In this document: positions 1-14,309 of the stretch, one piece after another
Position numbering within the stretch: position 1 is the first letter of the stretch
Layout of the letters: each line of letters begins with the position of its first letter
NCBI GenBank assembly: GCA_013397935.1
Contig: VZRN01002958.1
Location: 891,049 to 955,048 of the forward strand
Length of the DNA stretch: 64,000 bases
Direction of reading: 5' to 3'
Source: Dasyornis broadbenti
Lineage: Eukaryota; Chordata; Aves; Passeriformes; Dasyornithidae
Notes under the pieces: generated by a model
Databases searched by the model: none
Seen by the model: only the letters and a program-made list of their open reading frames with translations
Told to the model about the DNA's origin: nothing
Made by a program: the position numbers and the translations under genes

Positions 1-3000
1 CTTCACTCATGAAATGAGGGACTGATGAATATATACAAATAGCTATCACTGTTCAACACATCAAGATGTTCCAGTACTTTTTTCGATACATGGGATTTTG
101 TTTGTTTGTTTGTTTTTGTATGGGGTGGTTGTGTTTGCTTTGGGTTGGGGTTTTTTTTATAAGTCTCCACAGAATACTTTCTTCTTCTCCCATTGAGCTA
201 CCTTACCTTCTTCCATCATACTCCATCTTGAAAATTGAAGCAATAATGTCAATTCCACTGTAGAATTTTTGTAACCTCTTTGATTGCCTTTACTGCTTTC
301 ATAGATAGCAGTCTAGTTAACACACTGACACTACTACTTGCCTACTTAATCTATCAATCCACATAGTCTACAGCACTTCATAGGTACCAATCATTGTTCT
401 GTAAACTTTCGGTCTGATGTATTTAAATAATGTTTTATTACAGTATTTATCTTTATGCCTTTAGTGAGTTTTTTCTTTAAATTTCCTCTTTGCCCTACCT
501 AATCTTTGTTTTACATCTAGTCTGCTACAGTTTATGCTCAGTTCTATTAATGTCACTTGGGCATGATTTCCATGTTTGGAAGAATACATTTTCAGCTTTA
601 ATGAACTCTTTTACCTTGTTATTTAACTATGTAGAGTTTTCTACTTCCTCATTTTTCTGTTGTTGTCCTTGGATATACATATGGACACTATTAAAGTATT
701 ATTAAGGCCACCTCCCTGCTGCTCTTATGGATTTTACTTCCTTATCTTTTCCTTTCAGACTCTTTCTGACTAACTTCCTCTTCTTTTTTCCTTTCAATAG
801 TTGTTCTTCTCAAAGTTGCACATACCAAAACTGTCACTTTGTGATCTGCTTGAAGGATGTCAAACATAATCATGCCTATCATTGCTACTTCATGTCTTAA
901 CCATACATGCTACTGCTGTCATCTCCTCTGTCTTAATTGGGTGAAATGACTAACCAAATGTGCCATTTCCCTAATACGGTCTGCAGAGGAACACTTCAGT
1001 GTTTGACAGGTGACTAGTACTTGAAGGAAACTAAAACAGCTGCATCTACATCTCCTTTTGTCCTACTGCGGGTTGCTAAAATGCTGTGTAGCTCAATGCT
1101 TGCATCTTTGTTGGTTAGTCCCTTGTGGGCTGTAGGGAGACACTTCCAGGCATTGAAAAACATTGAGTGGTGCATTTGTTGCCTGGTTTGTTGCAGCTAC
1201 ACAGGTCAGGAGTTACAAATGTAAAAACATACTTGGCCACTGGCTGCTCCTTTTTGTCACTGTGATCTGTTTAGCATTGGAGCTTTTTTCTCTTTTCCTC
1301 TAAGCTTCCATAGTCACTTTCTTCTCTTTTGGTTACCTATGGTAGAGTAGCCATGTAATCTTTGTGCTGTGATCCCCTCTGTAACTTGAGAGCAAGGTGT
1401 GGTCAAACCAGTATTCAAATAAGAGAAAACCAAAACAATTCTTGCATTGTTTACCACTGAACATTTGAACAAAGGGAGCTCTTTCATTCGAACCCTTTTT
1501 TTGAACTGAAGCCTTAACATGGTAGAGGGAGAGAACCTGAAACATAAAACCAAGGGATTGTTTAATACCACCTACTAATGTTTATAAAGTGTGGTAGGAT
1601 GTGTTGTGAGGGAAAATCATGGTCACAAGAAACATGGTGTTTGATCTACTCCGTGGGTGAAAGTCAGTTGTAAGCCATGAGAATGTCACTAAATTTCATT
1701 TGCATCAGGGTGTTTGCCTGGCTTCCTGGTGCATGGAGATCACAGTGGTGTGTTCTGGCTGGCGCTGTGCATTTGCATTCCCAAGGACACTGAGTGCTGT
1801 TGTTTCTAGAGGGGATGCCATTGTGCCATCTCTTCGTTTATGATTTCTGAGGCTGTTGTCATTGTCCATGGAGTCATTCACTAAGCTAAAATAACATGAG
1901 ATCCAGTCTTATGTATCTACTGTTCAGGAAGCAGAGTACAAAGAGAATTTCAGATTTCTAGTTAATCTGTCAGCATAAATAGTTCCTTGAGGAATTAACT
2001 GCACCTATGAAAAAGAGATAAACAAATCCTAGAACCCCTACTCACCTACTCATCCCAGCTTTGTCGTGTTAAACACTGAATGGATCTCTGCCCGGCTGGG
2101 ATGTGCAATTTATACCCTGTATCAATCTGTGACTTGTGGTGAAATGCTTCCTCTTGAAAGCCCACCAGAGTGAAGTAGTATAAATTAAGAGTAATCTCAC
2201 AACAGCTGTTTTTGAGTTCTTCACCAGTGAAAATGTAAGTGTAGCAATATTGTGCATCTATTAAAAATCTTGAAAGGCTCTTTATAACTAGATGATAGGA
2301 GTGATAACGTGTAATTTATTGATGTTACACAGGTAGAGAAAAAATCCACAAAGTAGCAATTTTTGTGTGAAAAGGGGTATGATACAGGAAATAAAAACAG
2401 AGAAAGGGACTTCTCATAGTTTCATGCCTGTGTGGGCAACCATGTCAATTTTAACAAGAATACCTTGTGCTTTGATCCTATGCTACATTTCAAAACTGGA
2501 CATATTCCCTGTATTCAAAAGTAAAACTCCCAGATGGTATCTCTAGTGTTTTTGGATGAGTAGAGGGTAGAATGTGCCTGAAGGCAGACCTGAGAAATAA
2601 CTCTCATGCACTGCATTAGTATTACCTGTTGGCGTTTGAATGCTTGTGTATATATGTAGTTCCAGGGCCTTTTCCCCAGGGAGTGGGGGGAAGCACTGGA
2701 ACTGACAATGTACATTTAATGCTAGAGCTCCATCTGATGATATCAAGCCACCCAGGAATATTGTGTTCTTGCTTATTGCCTTGATTTACTAGTTTAAAGC
2801 ATTCTGCCATACATATCTATTCCTATCAAAACTAAGTAGAAGATTTTGGGAATAAGTCTGTTCCCTTAAGTCTAAGAGATTGCAGGGATCTCAGTGAGGA
2901 CAGGAACATGTCCTGTGGCCTTCAGTATTGTAGACACAAGCATGTGCTGTTTCCCACTGATATTTAAATCTGAATTATAAGCAGGCCTGAACACTCAACA

Positions 3001-6000
3001 CATAAAGTCAAAATAAAGAAGCCACAGTACAAAACAGTATGAATATGTGTCTCACGATATTTCTAAGTTGAAAAATTCACCAAAGCACCCAGTTGTGTTA
3101 GTTAACAATTACCCTTTCACTAGTAGATAAAAAAGACAAGTGGAAAAAATAACCAAATAAAATCTAGCATTTGCACGTGACAGCTTTCCTTTACTCAGGA
3201 CTGAGACAGAGGCACTGGAAGAGATAAAAGAATCCTTTTCTCAGCCCTGAGGACTGCCATTTACAATTTTTCATCCATCCCTAGTTTCTCGCATCAACCA
3301 TAGTTCTGTGACCAGAACAAAATCTCCTACATTGAAAGGCTTTTCTCTGGAATCATGGAGGAAATAAGCAGTGCTTTTCCACAGGCTCTCGCACAAAACT
3401 CAGCCATAACTGTCTGCACCCTTTTCCTAACAGACTGCTACAAACACTCCCTGTAGAGGATTCTAGCTTGAGTAGAAACCTTCTAAACAGGTAATTCCCT
3501 TAAGAGGTTTTAATCTATATTTTCCTTTTAACCAAAACCCACAAGCTTTCAGGCTTACTGTATTTAACCACACTCAGGTTGATAAGCTGTTCCTCCTTGT
3601 ATTTCTGCCTGGGGGAATACCTAACAATACAGGGTGAACGTGAAAGGGTTCATGGAATAACAGTTGTCTTGTTCGGAGACATGTTTTAATATATTTGCAC
3701 CTATTATCCTTCTAATTCATTCCTTCTCCAGACACAGCTCCCACCTCCAACCCCAGCCCCTTCTCCTCCCTAAAAAATGTTTCTGAGAGGGGTTATAAGT
3801 TTATACAGGCCCCCACATCAAGACAACAAAAGACAATCCTTATCCACTTCCCTTATGGGTATTCAGTCTGAAATATACTATTAGGATTTAAACAAAAGCC
3901 TTTAAAGCAGGTGGAGGTATTCTTAAGGACTAGAGTAATTTTTTAATCAGGACCATAGAATAGCAAAACAAATCACCTTATTTGCCTACATTTTCCAAAT
4001 AATTTTTTTTTCCCAAGAATCGTTCCCCTAATCTTTCATTGAGTAGGAAGTGTTCATAGCAGCATTGCTGTCCCACTTCGCCTTTTCCCTGTTCAATGAC
4101 TCTCTTGCTGTGGGTCCACCAGTGAAACATGCACTCAGAGTTACAGCACCTGGCACTGGGAAGGAAAACAAGCAATAGATGCACCTAGATTTTTAAAGAG
4201 CCAAACTGCCTTAAACTTATAGCCAATTAAAACAGTTGGACCATGCTGGGGCTTGGCAGGATCATACATGAGCTCTCTGGGAACAAGGGAGTGCAGCTGA
4301 AACAGATTTCATGTAGAACATGAAAATGTTCCCTACTGAAGAAGGGATGAGCACAGCATCATTTCTCTTCCTAGGAAATGGTGCCATCATGTGGAGACGT
4401 TGTTTTCTGTTTTCAGAGGGCAGTTGTGTAGTTTTCTCCCTTTACATTTTAAAAAATAGCATTAAAATGCTATTTGGCAAATTTATATTTCCTTAGCATA
4501 AATAGATTACAACTTGACTGGGGCACGGGAATTAACACCCTTGTAGTGGTATGGCCATGGTCTGTTGAAATCCCTGTTAATGTAGCTTGATGACAGCTCC
4601 AGGGCTTCTTCTGTAATGTCATACATGTTGCTTGGAGGTGTTGTAGATACCACAGGAGAAGCATCCCCCATCAATGTAGCCCGTGTCTATGCAAGGAGGA
4701 TGACATGGCATGGCTGTAGATGGTCTGCAGTCAAGGTCTGAGAGAGGAACTGAGATAAAGAGAGTGTGTGTATATGTGCACCACTGTTTAATGCAGAGGT
4801 ATATTTGATCCCAAATATGTGTCTGGGAATAAAAATTGGCTTTTGCCTATACCATCTTCAAAGTATTTTTGGGATTTCTAGAATAGCAAGTATACAAATT
4901 GGATTGAAAGTGGGAAAAGTAAATATCCTGGCTCAAAATGTAATACTTTTTTAACTTGAAAAATACCTGAATCTAACACTGAAGCCTTTGGTCACTACAC
5001 TGCTATGAATTGGAGCCAATTTTTACCTGGTGTTTTACAATTGTGAGTAGGATGCTGGCTCTAAAGAGGAATAAAGTTAGTAGAGTATTTTGAGAAGAAA
5101 ACTAGGTTTTTATAAGCCTGGATAATAAAATTTGAAGATACTTGTGGAGTTAAAAGTCTTGATCTTTCTGTAGTATTCTTTATCCTAGGATGCAAAACAA
5201 TCTATTAAAATTCCTTGAGGCAGGCAGTCCTGCAGGATTGGGTGCATGATGCTGTCCTTGTTCTAGGTGTGGAGCGAAGTGAGGGACAGACATTGCCACC
5301 TGTGGATTTTAGAGAAAACAGGATTAGTCCTGATGGACACCTCCTGAGGTCTGTCAGGCAAAGCATAGGAAGGTGACTCCCTGCCTGCCCCCCAGGCCTG
5401 GAGGCTGAGATAGAGGCTTTTATGCTTGACACTGGGGATTTATGTCCACTGGATGTAGAAGCCATTATATGTACAGAACACCTATGGTTTTATGTAACAC
5501 CTTCAGCTTTATGTAAAATTGATATCTCATAATTTGGTAAATGCTAAAAAGGACAGGGCAATTAACTGAATAAATCATCCATAGGAAATTTGCTGAACAT
5601 TCTCTAGTCTACAGAAAACATCTCCTGAAAAAAGTTTAGGAAACTTTATTTGCCATCTCCTTGGTCTGTTTTGTCCTTGAAGGTTAAGGTTGTGTTTGTG
5701 TGTGCATGCATTTCTGTCTTTCAAAGAAATGTAGTAATTAGCTATGAAATTTAGAGAAGTTTGACAGCTTTCAGAACACAGTGATTCTTCCTTCCATAAG
5801 AGTGTATTACTGACACATTAATAGATGTTGTGCTGGTAAAAATACAGTACTTCCTGTTAAATGTAGACTGCTACATATTTTGATTCTAACAACAATCTGG
5901 TAGGGTTAGGGCAATTTGTGTAGTGTCATCTGGTGTTTGTTTTGGATAGATATTATAGAAGGAGATACTGATTTTCAAGATGTTCAAGCAGATGATTGGG

Positions 6001-9000
6001 TGAAAACTCTAGCAAACCTTTAAAGCAACAGAAAGCGAGGGCTACTCCTGGTCAGATCTCCTGCTGAGGATACAAATGTTCTTCTATGTTCCTGAAACTC
6101 CATAGAAGCTCCTCCTCTTGCAGGCCCCTGTTTAGAATGAGGCCAAATATTCAGAAGAATCAGTCTGATCAGGTGTGGCTGAATTGCTCTCTCTGGCAAC
6201 TTTGAGATATACTGAGAAGTTAAACATTGCCAGGTTTTCAGGATTTGAATTCTGGTCACTTCCTTGAGTGTAAGAAATGTTACTCTACTAAGTTGGTCCC
6301 AGAGAGTTGGAAGTTGATGCAGGACTAATGTGTATGGAAACACTAAATAGAAATTTTTGCTCTGTTAATCCAGTTTTATTTTAGAGTAACTAACTTGATA
6401 ACAATGGAAAATAAAGCTTTATCAATTGGGATAAATCAGGTCACTGAGCTGAAAAAAGCACCCATGGCTGTTAGCTGCGAAGTTTGGAATACAATACACT
6501 ATTGTTTAGAAAAGAGAACTTCCTATGGAAATTGTGGGGCTATAGTAGCTTTCATATGTTGTGATGGAAATGCTGTGTTTTATGAAAGAGTTGAGATTTT
6601 CATTCCAACTTAAGGGTTCTTTCCTCACATATATCTTTCTTAAAGGAAATCTATTTTGGTCACAGGGCTTTGTTTGCTTGGGGTCATTTATTCTGTAAGG
6701 TCTTTAAAGAGTATCATAGACAATGATATATATGCAACTCCTTCATTCACCTTGCTCAGCTAGATTACTTTATCCACTTTAGGGCTGCTTTTTAGGGGAA
6801 AGAAAGACAAACTTGATAGAAGATGGAAGTAAATAAGAATAAGGAGAATAGCCATAACCAATGAGGATGATTTGGGAGACCTGAGTTTGTATTTTCTAGA
6901 AAAGACAGGTTTTAAGAGGAAAAGTGAGGCCACTTCCAGTATATGAGAGAGTGCTATAAAGAGGAAAATGGCTAATAGTTCTCCCTGTCTGTTAGGGGAG
7001 AGGGTTGAGTAATCAGTTTCAAAGTTAAATACTAAGAAATCTTTCTTGCTAGAAAGACAGTCTGTCTGGGGAGGGAGGGGAAATCCACAATGTTGTTTTT
7101 GCAAACATGGTAGACAAATTTCTGAAGAGATAGTTAGGTAAATTGTTCCCACACGAGGAAAAGGAGTAGACTAGATGACTGTCTGAAGAACCTAATGCAT
7201 CCTTTTGATACAAACAGGAGGCTGTGGTCATCCAACAGTTGACGTGGAGACCAAGGATTAGAGATTTCCGAAACCACATGTGGAAGAGGAAGAGAGTAAG
7301 GACTAGATGATACTGCTTGCCTCCAGCATGAGCAGTTTACTTAGGTTTGTTGCGCTCCCAGGAATTAGTGGCTGGATTACTGAGGCACAGAGAAACAGCT
7401 TCAGAAGCAGGAAGACCACTTACCAAGCCTAACTCTACATCTTTGCCTGAGGCCAGGGTATTCTCTCAACTAGGGAGACACTTGTCATTTTGATAATAAG
7501 AACATAAAGACACCATATTCTGTATAAGATCCAACACCTCCAACTTTTCCACTGTCTCTCAAAGTGCACATTCTTCTCAATGCAAGGCTTGAGAAGGTTG
7601 TCAGAAAGACAAATTAGGCAAAAATACTAAGTTAGTTCTAGCTGATCTTGTCTAAGTGGGACATCAGTGGATGGGTTGCCAGACAATTTTCTAAATTCTA
7701 CTGTGGAAGATGGAGGAAAACTCAATCTATATCTGTCTCAGCAAGCCCACCAGTTCTCAAGGATATAAGACAATTATTCTCTATTCCCCATAAGTATGAA
7801 AATAAAACACAGCCTTTGGGTTTCACTCTGCTAGTAATTCCTGTCAAAGAGCACATAGTAAGTTTCCAAAAAAGCTTGGATTCTAGCATCCTAGGCAGTT
7901 TTGCTTCAGGTGAAGGCTGTGCACTGAGCTACTGCTGAGTTACAGTAGCTGTGGTGGATTCATCACCATTGTGTTTCTAGAAATGGTAGTCATTACTGTG
8001 CAATGAGCTTTGAGATACTGTGATTTTAAAAGATGCTGGAGAAAATCAAATTCTCTGATATCCTTCAGTTATGAGCATTAAGACTTTCAGCAACTGGCTT
8101 TGCAGAAAGGGACATCTAGTGGCTGTACAGAAAAAAAACGTTACAAAATGCATTTTCAAGTGTATAACGTAGCCGTTTGTGTATGACCTGCGGTGTTCAG
8201 TATTCTGAACATCTTTTTGATTCTACTACATCATGTGTTTTGTGAGGGTGATTTTTATGGTTCTGACAAACAAAAAAAACACCATTTCAAGCCATAACTT
8301 TCTAGCTTTGTGTAGGTCTGTGTATGATAACTCAGGCAAATAGAAAACTGCCTCAAGCCATGCTTGATGTACCTCACTGCTACACTTCCATGTTTTCTAT
8401 AGCATGTTCCAGGAGTCCACTGCCTGCTGTTTCCTTCTGCCATTGCCTTCCCCTTTGGTACTGTACTTGGAGAGCTTGTCATTGTTATTGTCATGGTAAA
8501 ACCTACTTTCTTTTGAATGCCCATAGCATAAAAGTCAGCAGGAGGGGTGGATGAGATTCAGGGAAACACTAATCTAAGCATTCAGTCATGTATTACACAA
8601 CAAAAGTTTTTTCCTTTCCCATCAACGTTGTGCTCCTTCTTACTAGTTGAGGATGAATTCCATGCATGTTTCTATGAATAGCCTGACAGTTTAATTCGGT
8701 ACATTTGCATACTGGCAAATGAAGCTTTTTTCAAAGTTGCACAGTAATATGTTTCACCTTTATACCATGCCAGCTTCAAATTGTATCCCAGGAGGATTTC
8801 TAATGTGCATAATCTGTGCAGTTGTCTGGGCTTTTTTTCCTTTCTTTTTTCTGCCTTTTTTTTTTTAAACTGGCAAATGCCTATTCATTGCCCATCTGGG
8901 TAAGAATGGCCTTTGCATTTTCACACCCATTCTTTCCTATATGGTTTGTGAATACCCCTCCAATCAGAACTTGCTTCACAGAAAGGGGACAAAACCATTT

Positions 9001-12000
9001 TACAGGAGTTTCTCAGAATAAGTCCATTGGGATCTCTGCATCATGTTTACTGGACAAAAAAAAAGGGGGATACTTAACAAAGACCACTTGAATTTCACAG
9101 AAAGTTTCCCACTGTCAGGAGTTTAAAAGAGTGGCAGGCCTGAGAAGAGCCTGAGACAGGAGTCTTTTTCCTGAGCTGGGCATTTCCATTCTGTTCTGTG
9201 ATGAGTAGGTGAGTGTGTGCATGTGCAGCTGGGCGTTGTGAGGAGGTGACAAACTTTCTGGCTTGTTCAAGGCTCTGGGAGTCTTTGTCAGAATGTGGCA
9301 TTTACTTAGAATCAAACCTGCATTGGCAAGTCCCATGTTTTGTGGGGAACAGCACCTTTGGACTTTCAGCTTAGAATAGTAGGGGTCAACCACAAAATTT
9401 GGATCTGGACCTGGTTTCCTGCAGAGAGGGAAAGGATCTGCGTGGGACAGCAGGTTTTGCTACAGACCAATCTCTGGAATTTGTTAAAACTGTTCATTAT
9501 ACTGATGTGGCTTGTCTAGTGTGTTTCTGACACTATTGCAAATTACTTGGTTGCCTGAACTTTGGATAGATATGGTTTTACAGTATTGAATGTCAAGGAA
9601 GGTGGCCTAGAAAAATCATCCTCAAAATCTGTAATAGCCTTTTTTTACCATGTATTGTGTGTCTCTTCCAACCACCCTTCTTTTAGCCTTAATGAGTTAA
9701 TTTCATTTGCCTCTCAGTTGAAGAAGTGATAGATGTTCCAATAACGAGAGGATTTTTTTAAAGGGCAGACTCTAATAGCAACAAAAAATAATGCCATGTA
9801 TGAAGTGACCCAGTTGGCTTTCAGACCAGCTCCTACACCAACAAGGTGCATCCTAGATCAGTTCCTATAGGAGAGCTATTCACATCACTCTTACAAATGC
9901 ATACATACACACCTCTTTTCTGCTTGGATCAGCCAGGATCAACCCCAGCTTCCTGTTTTCGTCCAGTTGGCTAAGGACCAAATACACCATGGCTAGACAG
10001 TTCTTGATTCCCACAGCCAGGACCTGAGAAGGGCTGTTGAAACGTACAGATGTACATTGCCCTTCCTCCTTTCTATACATGATTTGTGAGTAAGTGGCAG
10101 CATTCACTTTCCCAGGAAATCATCCAGTCTCATGATACATGTCACATCTTTCTGGAAAGGAGTTGCCCTGAGGATGCATTTTTCAGAGTTCTGCTCACAA
10201 AATTAATTTTATCTGCCAAGGTGCATAGTAACAAAGTAGGTTTCTTTTCTCAAATCAAGAGACCTGTCTGTAGCACCTCTCGTATATGTAGAATATTCCA
10301 TATTGTGCATATTCAAGGTAGGATTTTTGAGTTATTGGGTTAGACTGCTGCATATTTCTTCTTATTGTCAAAAACCTTATTTGACAAAGCCAAACATGAA
10401 GACGTGTTTCTGTGAAAATGAGTCCTAGAAGCATACCAGGTAGTCACTGATACTGCGCAAAGACAGCTGGAGATAAATGGGTAGCTGTACAGTCACTTGC
10501 TATGGCCTATAGTAAGTCTTGAAAAGATGTGTCCCCTATTTATGAATAACTTTCCACCCTTCTCTTGCCCCAGCAGTACAAAGTTTTTGCTAAGGATTCT
10601 GACTTTCTTTGTAAATACATTTTGGATTCCTGTATGATCTGACATGTTGGGCAGGGAAGCATCTGGAACTGCCCTGGAGAATTACTCTATCTGGAAGGAT
10701 GAGGAAATACATCTCTTCTGTATATTATTTTGTGTAATAATAGTTGCAATGCCCTTGAAGGAAAGTCTCCCAGTTTCTAAGATGTTTTTTTCCAGTCCTA
10801 TGGTTAGTCACATCAGAGAAAGAAACTCAAGTTTCCTGGCTAAGCTTATGAACAAGACAGATGTATTTCACAACCTCCATCATGGTGCTAGTGATTTCCT
10901 CCTCATTTCTGCTATGTGAGCAGCTCCTCAGTGTCATAGTCATACATGGAAATTAGTAACTTTCTGGTACAGGTTGTTTTACATCTGTTAGCATCAGACT
11001 TCTTCAGACAGCTTGGCACCATTGTGATTTCCAGTTCCTGATCTTTGTGCTTCCCTTTAATCATCAGCTACTTCAGAGAATTAAAATAACCACCTGTGCC
11101 CAAGGTGGTTTCTCTTTGAATCACCAGAATAGAGGGTGCTTATTGTCAGTGAAAAAAATGTGAAGAAAAAGAGCAGGGAGGATGCCACATTTGCCTGCAA
11201 ATTGCAGTGAGTAGTGTTCTACTGCCTGTGGATGAGATGTAAAGCACTCCTTAGCTGGAGCAGAGACATTGTTGTTGAGCTAAAAGGCATGTGTGTGCCT
11301 TTCAACTACTTTCAATGTTATTTATTTGTTCTGTATATTTGTTAGACAGTGACAGTGAGCTAGTTTAATTTACTCACACTTGCTTACCAACTTTTACTTT
11401 TGGATGCTCACACATTAACAAGTTACTGTGTCAAGAGTGGTTATATCTTTGGTGGGAGTATTCAAGACAAAATGCCTGTAATACCAGTGGTGATTTAGCA
11501 TTGCTTCATCTACTTTTCTAGAAACCAGGGTGATGCGTGTACTACAAACACTAAGAGAAAAAAGTCACTAATAGTGTTTTATTTGCTTACCATTCAAGGG
11601 GCAGTTGATTCTTCATAATTAAAACGTGAAACCATAGTTTGAGTGTTGAATCTAAATGGATGAAAATTTGGTAAAGAACAGGAAAGAAAATGGGAAAGCA
11701 TTAAAACCAAAGCAAGAAAGATGAAAATAGGGAACAGTGGGTTGAAGTTTCTTTTCAGTCACTTGTAAAAGTTAATTTTGAAGATAATGTTGGCTCTGTA
11801 TCCAAATTGGTTAGATGCTTTTCTAAACTGTTTTCTATTTAGATTATTCAGCCAAACTAAGACAAGATCTTCCTTGGAGTAAATGTCTGTAATTTTCCAG
11901 TTTCTGTCAAGTAAATAACAGCAGGAGAACATTTGTTTTTATATGATGGCATTCTGGTGCAAGTCAGAACTTAAGATATGCTAAAAATGAAGGGGACAGC

Positions 12001-12692
12001 TCATGTTAACTTTTTGCTTTGGGTTCTTTCAGAGGACTGTTTGTCACTATTGGGTAGCAAATGTTCTAAACCACAACCCCAGACAAAACTGCGTGGGATT
12101 TTAGGAACATTTACAGCCTAAATCTTGAACCAGATTTGGATTTTATGAAGTGACTGCCAGTTTTTTTGATACAAGTAACTGTACTGTGAAACACAAGATC
12201 TAAATTCCTTAAAATACCGATCTAGATAGAAATTATATTTTCATATATACTCTTTGCATTAGCAGCTTAGGGTCATTGAACAAGATTCTGATCTCTTCTG
12301 GCATAGGTCCAATCCAAGTCTTAAAATCTAGCTTTAATCCATGTGCTCAGTGTTTACAGTTGACTGGCTCTAAGCTTTTTTAAGCCATATATATTGATAG
12401 GAAGTCCAAGGCCCAGGAGTGTGATTGGAATTTAGGCCCAGCTACACCTATCTTCATTTGGTTTTGTCCAAAAATTCGATAATTGAGCTTCTGCAAATGA
12501 GCAGTGAAGTTCACTTGTAGCCTTACAAAAATGATGTGTATTTACCAATGCCTTTGTGTGTGACTTTTCCAGTGCAATCAGTTTTGTTGACACAGTGGGC
12601 AGTCACCTTCACCAGCACTCTCACTGTGGCCATGCAGAGGACAAGATTCATTCTGGTTTTGTTTTTTGTTTTTATCACCTGCTTTGATCCAG
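1..12692 (+). other. ZBTB20: ZBTB20 intron upstream of the main coding exon (3' portion)
   Basis: This 12.7 kb stretch lies directly 5' of the splice acceptor of the BTB-encoding exon and is read as intron. It is AT-rich with many short random ORFs and no ORF with recognisable domain content. The upstream exon that gives the long-isoform N-terminus in mammals was looked for and not recognised, so it should lie further upstream. No CR1 tail, tRNA-like or other repeat family could be assigned confidently. Minus-strand ORFs at 6020-6343 and 6760-7152 are of ordinary low-complexity composition and match nothing I know. Conserved enhancers may be present but cannot be seen without alignment. Confidence 0.8.
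12660..12692 (+). promoter_or_regulatory. ZBTB20: Splice acceptor of the BTB exon
   Basis: A T-rich polypyrimidine stretch (gttttttgtttttatcacc) is followed by gctttgatccag and then exon sequence GTAACATC. Cutting after the AG at 12691-12692 leaves two bases (GT) that complete a split codon, followed by Asn-Ile-Ser-Cys-Lys-Gly-Met. The human protein has Cys-Asp-Ile-Ser-Cys-Lys-Gly-Met here, so a TGT codon split T|GT across the junction explains the frame. The first exon bases GTAACA also look donor-like, but the reading frame requires the acceptor use. Confidence 0.85.
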
Positions 12693-12712
12693 GTAACATC
12701 AGTTGCAAGGGG

Positions 12713-14300
12713 ATGACAGAGCGCATTCATAGCATCAACCTTCACAACTTCAGCAATTCTGTGCTCGAGACCCTCAACGAGCAGCGCAACCGTGGCCACT
12801 TCTGTGACGTGACGGTCCGAATCCACGGGAGCATGCTGCGTGCCCACCGCTGCGTGCTGGCAGCTGGCAGCCCCTTCTTCCAGGACAAGCTGCTGCTGGG
12901 CTACAGTGACATTGAGATCCCCTCAGTGGTGTCAGTCCAGTCTGTGCAAAAGCTCATTGACTTCATGTACAGCGGGGTGCTGCGGGTCTCACAATCAGAG
13001 GCGCTCCAAATCCTCACAGCTGCCAGCATCCTGCAGATCAAGACTGTGATTGATGAGTGCACGAGGATTGTCTCACAAAATGTGGGAGATGTCTACCCGG
13101 TGATTCAGGATTCTGGCCAAGAGACACCCAGGGGAACACCCGAATCAGGCACCTCGGGGCAGAGCACTGACACAGAGTCTGGCTACCTGCAGAGCCATTC
13201 ACAGCACAGTGTGGACAGGATCTATTCAGCCCTCTATGCCTGTTCCATGCAAAATGGCAGTGGGGAGCGCTCCTTTTACAGTGGAGCTGTGGTCAGCCAC
13301 CATGAGACAGCCCTGGGACTCCCCAGGGACCATCACATAGAAGACCCCACCTGGATTACCCGGATCCATGAAAGGTCACAGCAGATGGAGCGATACCTCT
13401 CCACCACTCCAGAGACCACACACTGCCGGAAGCAACCCCGCCCTGTTCGAATTCAAACCCTGATGGGAAACATCCATATTAAACAGGAGATGGAGGATGA
13501 CTATGACTACTACGGCCAACAGAGGGTGCAGATCCTTGAGCGCAATGAGTCTGAGGAATGCACTGAGGACACTGACCAAGCAGAAGGCACTGAGAGTGAG
13601 CCCAAAGGGGAGAGTTTTGACTCGGGAGTCAGTTCCTCCATTGGCACTGAGCCTGATTCCATGGAGCAGCAGTTCGTGGCTAGTCTGGGCCGGGATGGGC
13701 AGCAAGAACCTTCTCAAGCTGATCAAAATGACGTCCCTGCTGATGGCACTCAGCCACAGCAGCAGCAGCAACACATAGATGCCAACTCTTCCTCACCAGA
13801 GAGAAGCAATGACGTTGAAATGGACAGCAAAGTGTTCACAGTCAATAACAGCACCGAAAAGGGGGCTTTGCAGCCTTCTGTCAACACATCTGTTGCCCAA
13901 CCATTGCCAACCACACAGATCTACTTACGCCAGACAGAAACCCTCACCAGCAATCTGAGGATGCCACTGACTCTGACCAGCAACACTCAGGTCATTGGCA
14001 CAGCTGGCAACACCTACCTGCCTGCCCTTTTCACCACGCAGTCTGCTGGCAGTGGCCCCAAGCCTTTTCTCTTCAGCCTGCCCCAGCCTTTAGCTGGCCA
14101 ACAGACACAGTTTGTGACAGTGTCCCAGCCCGGCCTGTCAACCTTTACTGCCCAGCTGCCAGCCCCACAGCCCCTGGCCCCGTCTGCGGGCCACAGCACA
14201 GCGGGTGGGCAAGGCGAAAAAAAGCCTTATGAGTGCACTCTCTGTAACAAGACTTTCACCGCCAAACAGAACTACGTCAAGCACATGTTTGTACACACAG
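12713..14300 (+). CDS. ZBTB20: ZBTB20 coding exon 1 in window: BTB/POZ domain, linker, zinc finger 1
   Basis: This exon encodes residues 1-529 and the first base of residue 530 of the short isoform, a nuclear BTB/POZ zinc-finger repressor known in mammals for roles in hippocampal development, AFP silencing in liver and hormone cell differentiation. The exon itself begins at 12693; 12693-12712 would be coding only in the longer isoform. The BTB domain spans about residues 11-123, with the CDVTV strand (Asp32), AHR (His45-Arg46) and the LIDFMYSG segment. A long disordered linker follows (about 124-505). It contains a conserved acidic and Tyr-rich patch (EMEDDYDYYGQQ), a GESFDSGVSS motif, and a variable region after Met317 with five glutamines at 349-353. 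Zinc finger 1 (YECTLCNKTFTAKQ onward) covers about 506-528. The start is placed at MTERIHS because it matches the human 668-residue isoform. The frame stays open upstream to 12536, but that part is intronic. Confidence 0.97.
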
Positions 14301-14309
14301 GTAAGAGTA
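14301..14309 (+). promoter_or_regulatory. ZBTB20: Splice donor after zinc finger 1
   Basis: The sequence cacacag|GTAAGAGTA matches the donor consensus well. It splits the glycine codon of the HTGEKP linker between fingers 1 and 2 (G|GT), which the downstream exon completes. Without splicing, translation would run about 51 codons into the intron and stop at 14455, losing fingers 2-5. Confidence 0.95.

Noticed and set aside
12536..12712. ATG at 12536 as the ZBTB20 start codon
   Set aside because: The 59 extra residues come from intron sequence including the polypyrimidine tract. A clear acceptor at 12692 and agreement with the human protein place the short-isoform start at 12713.
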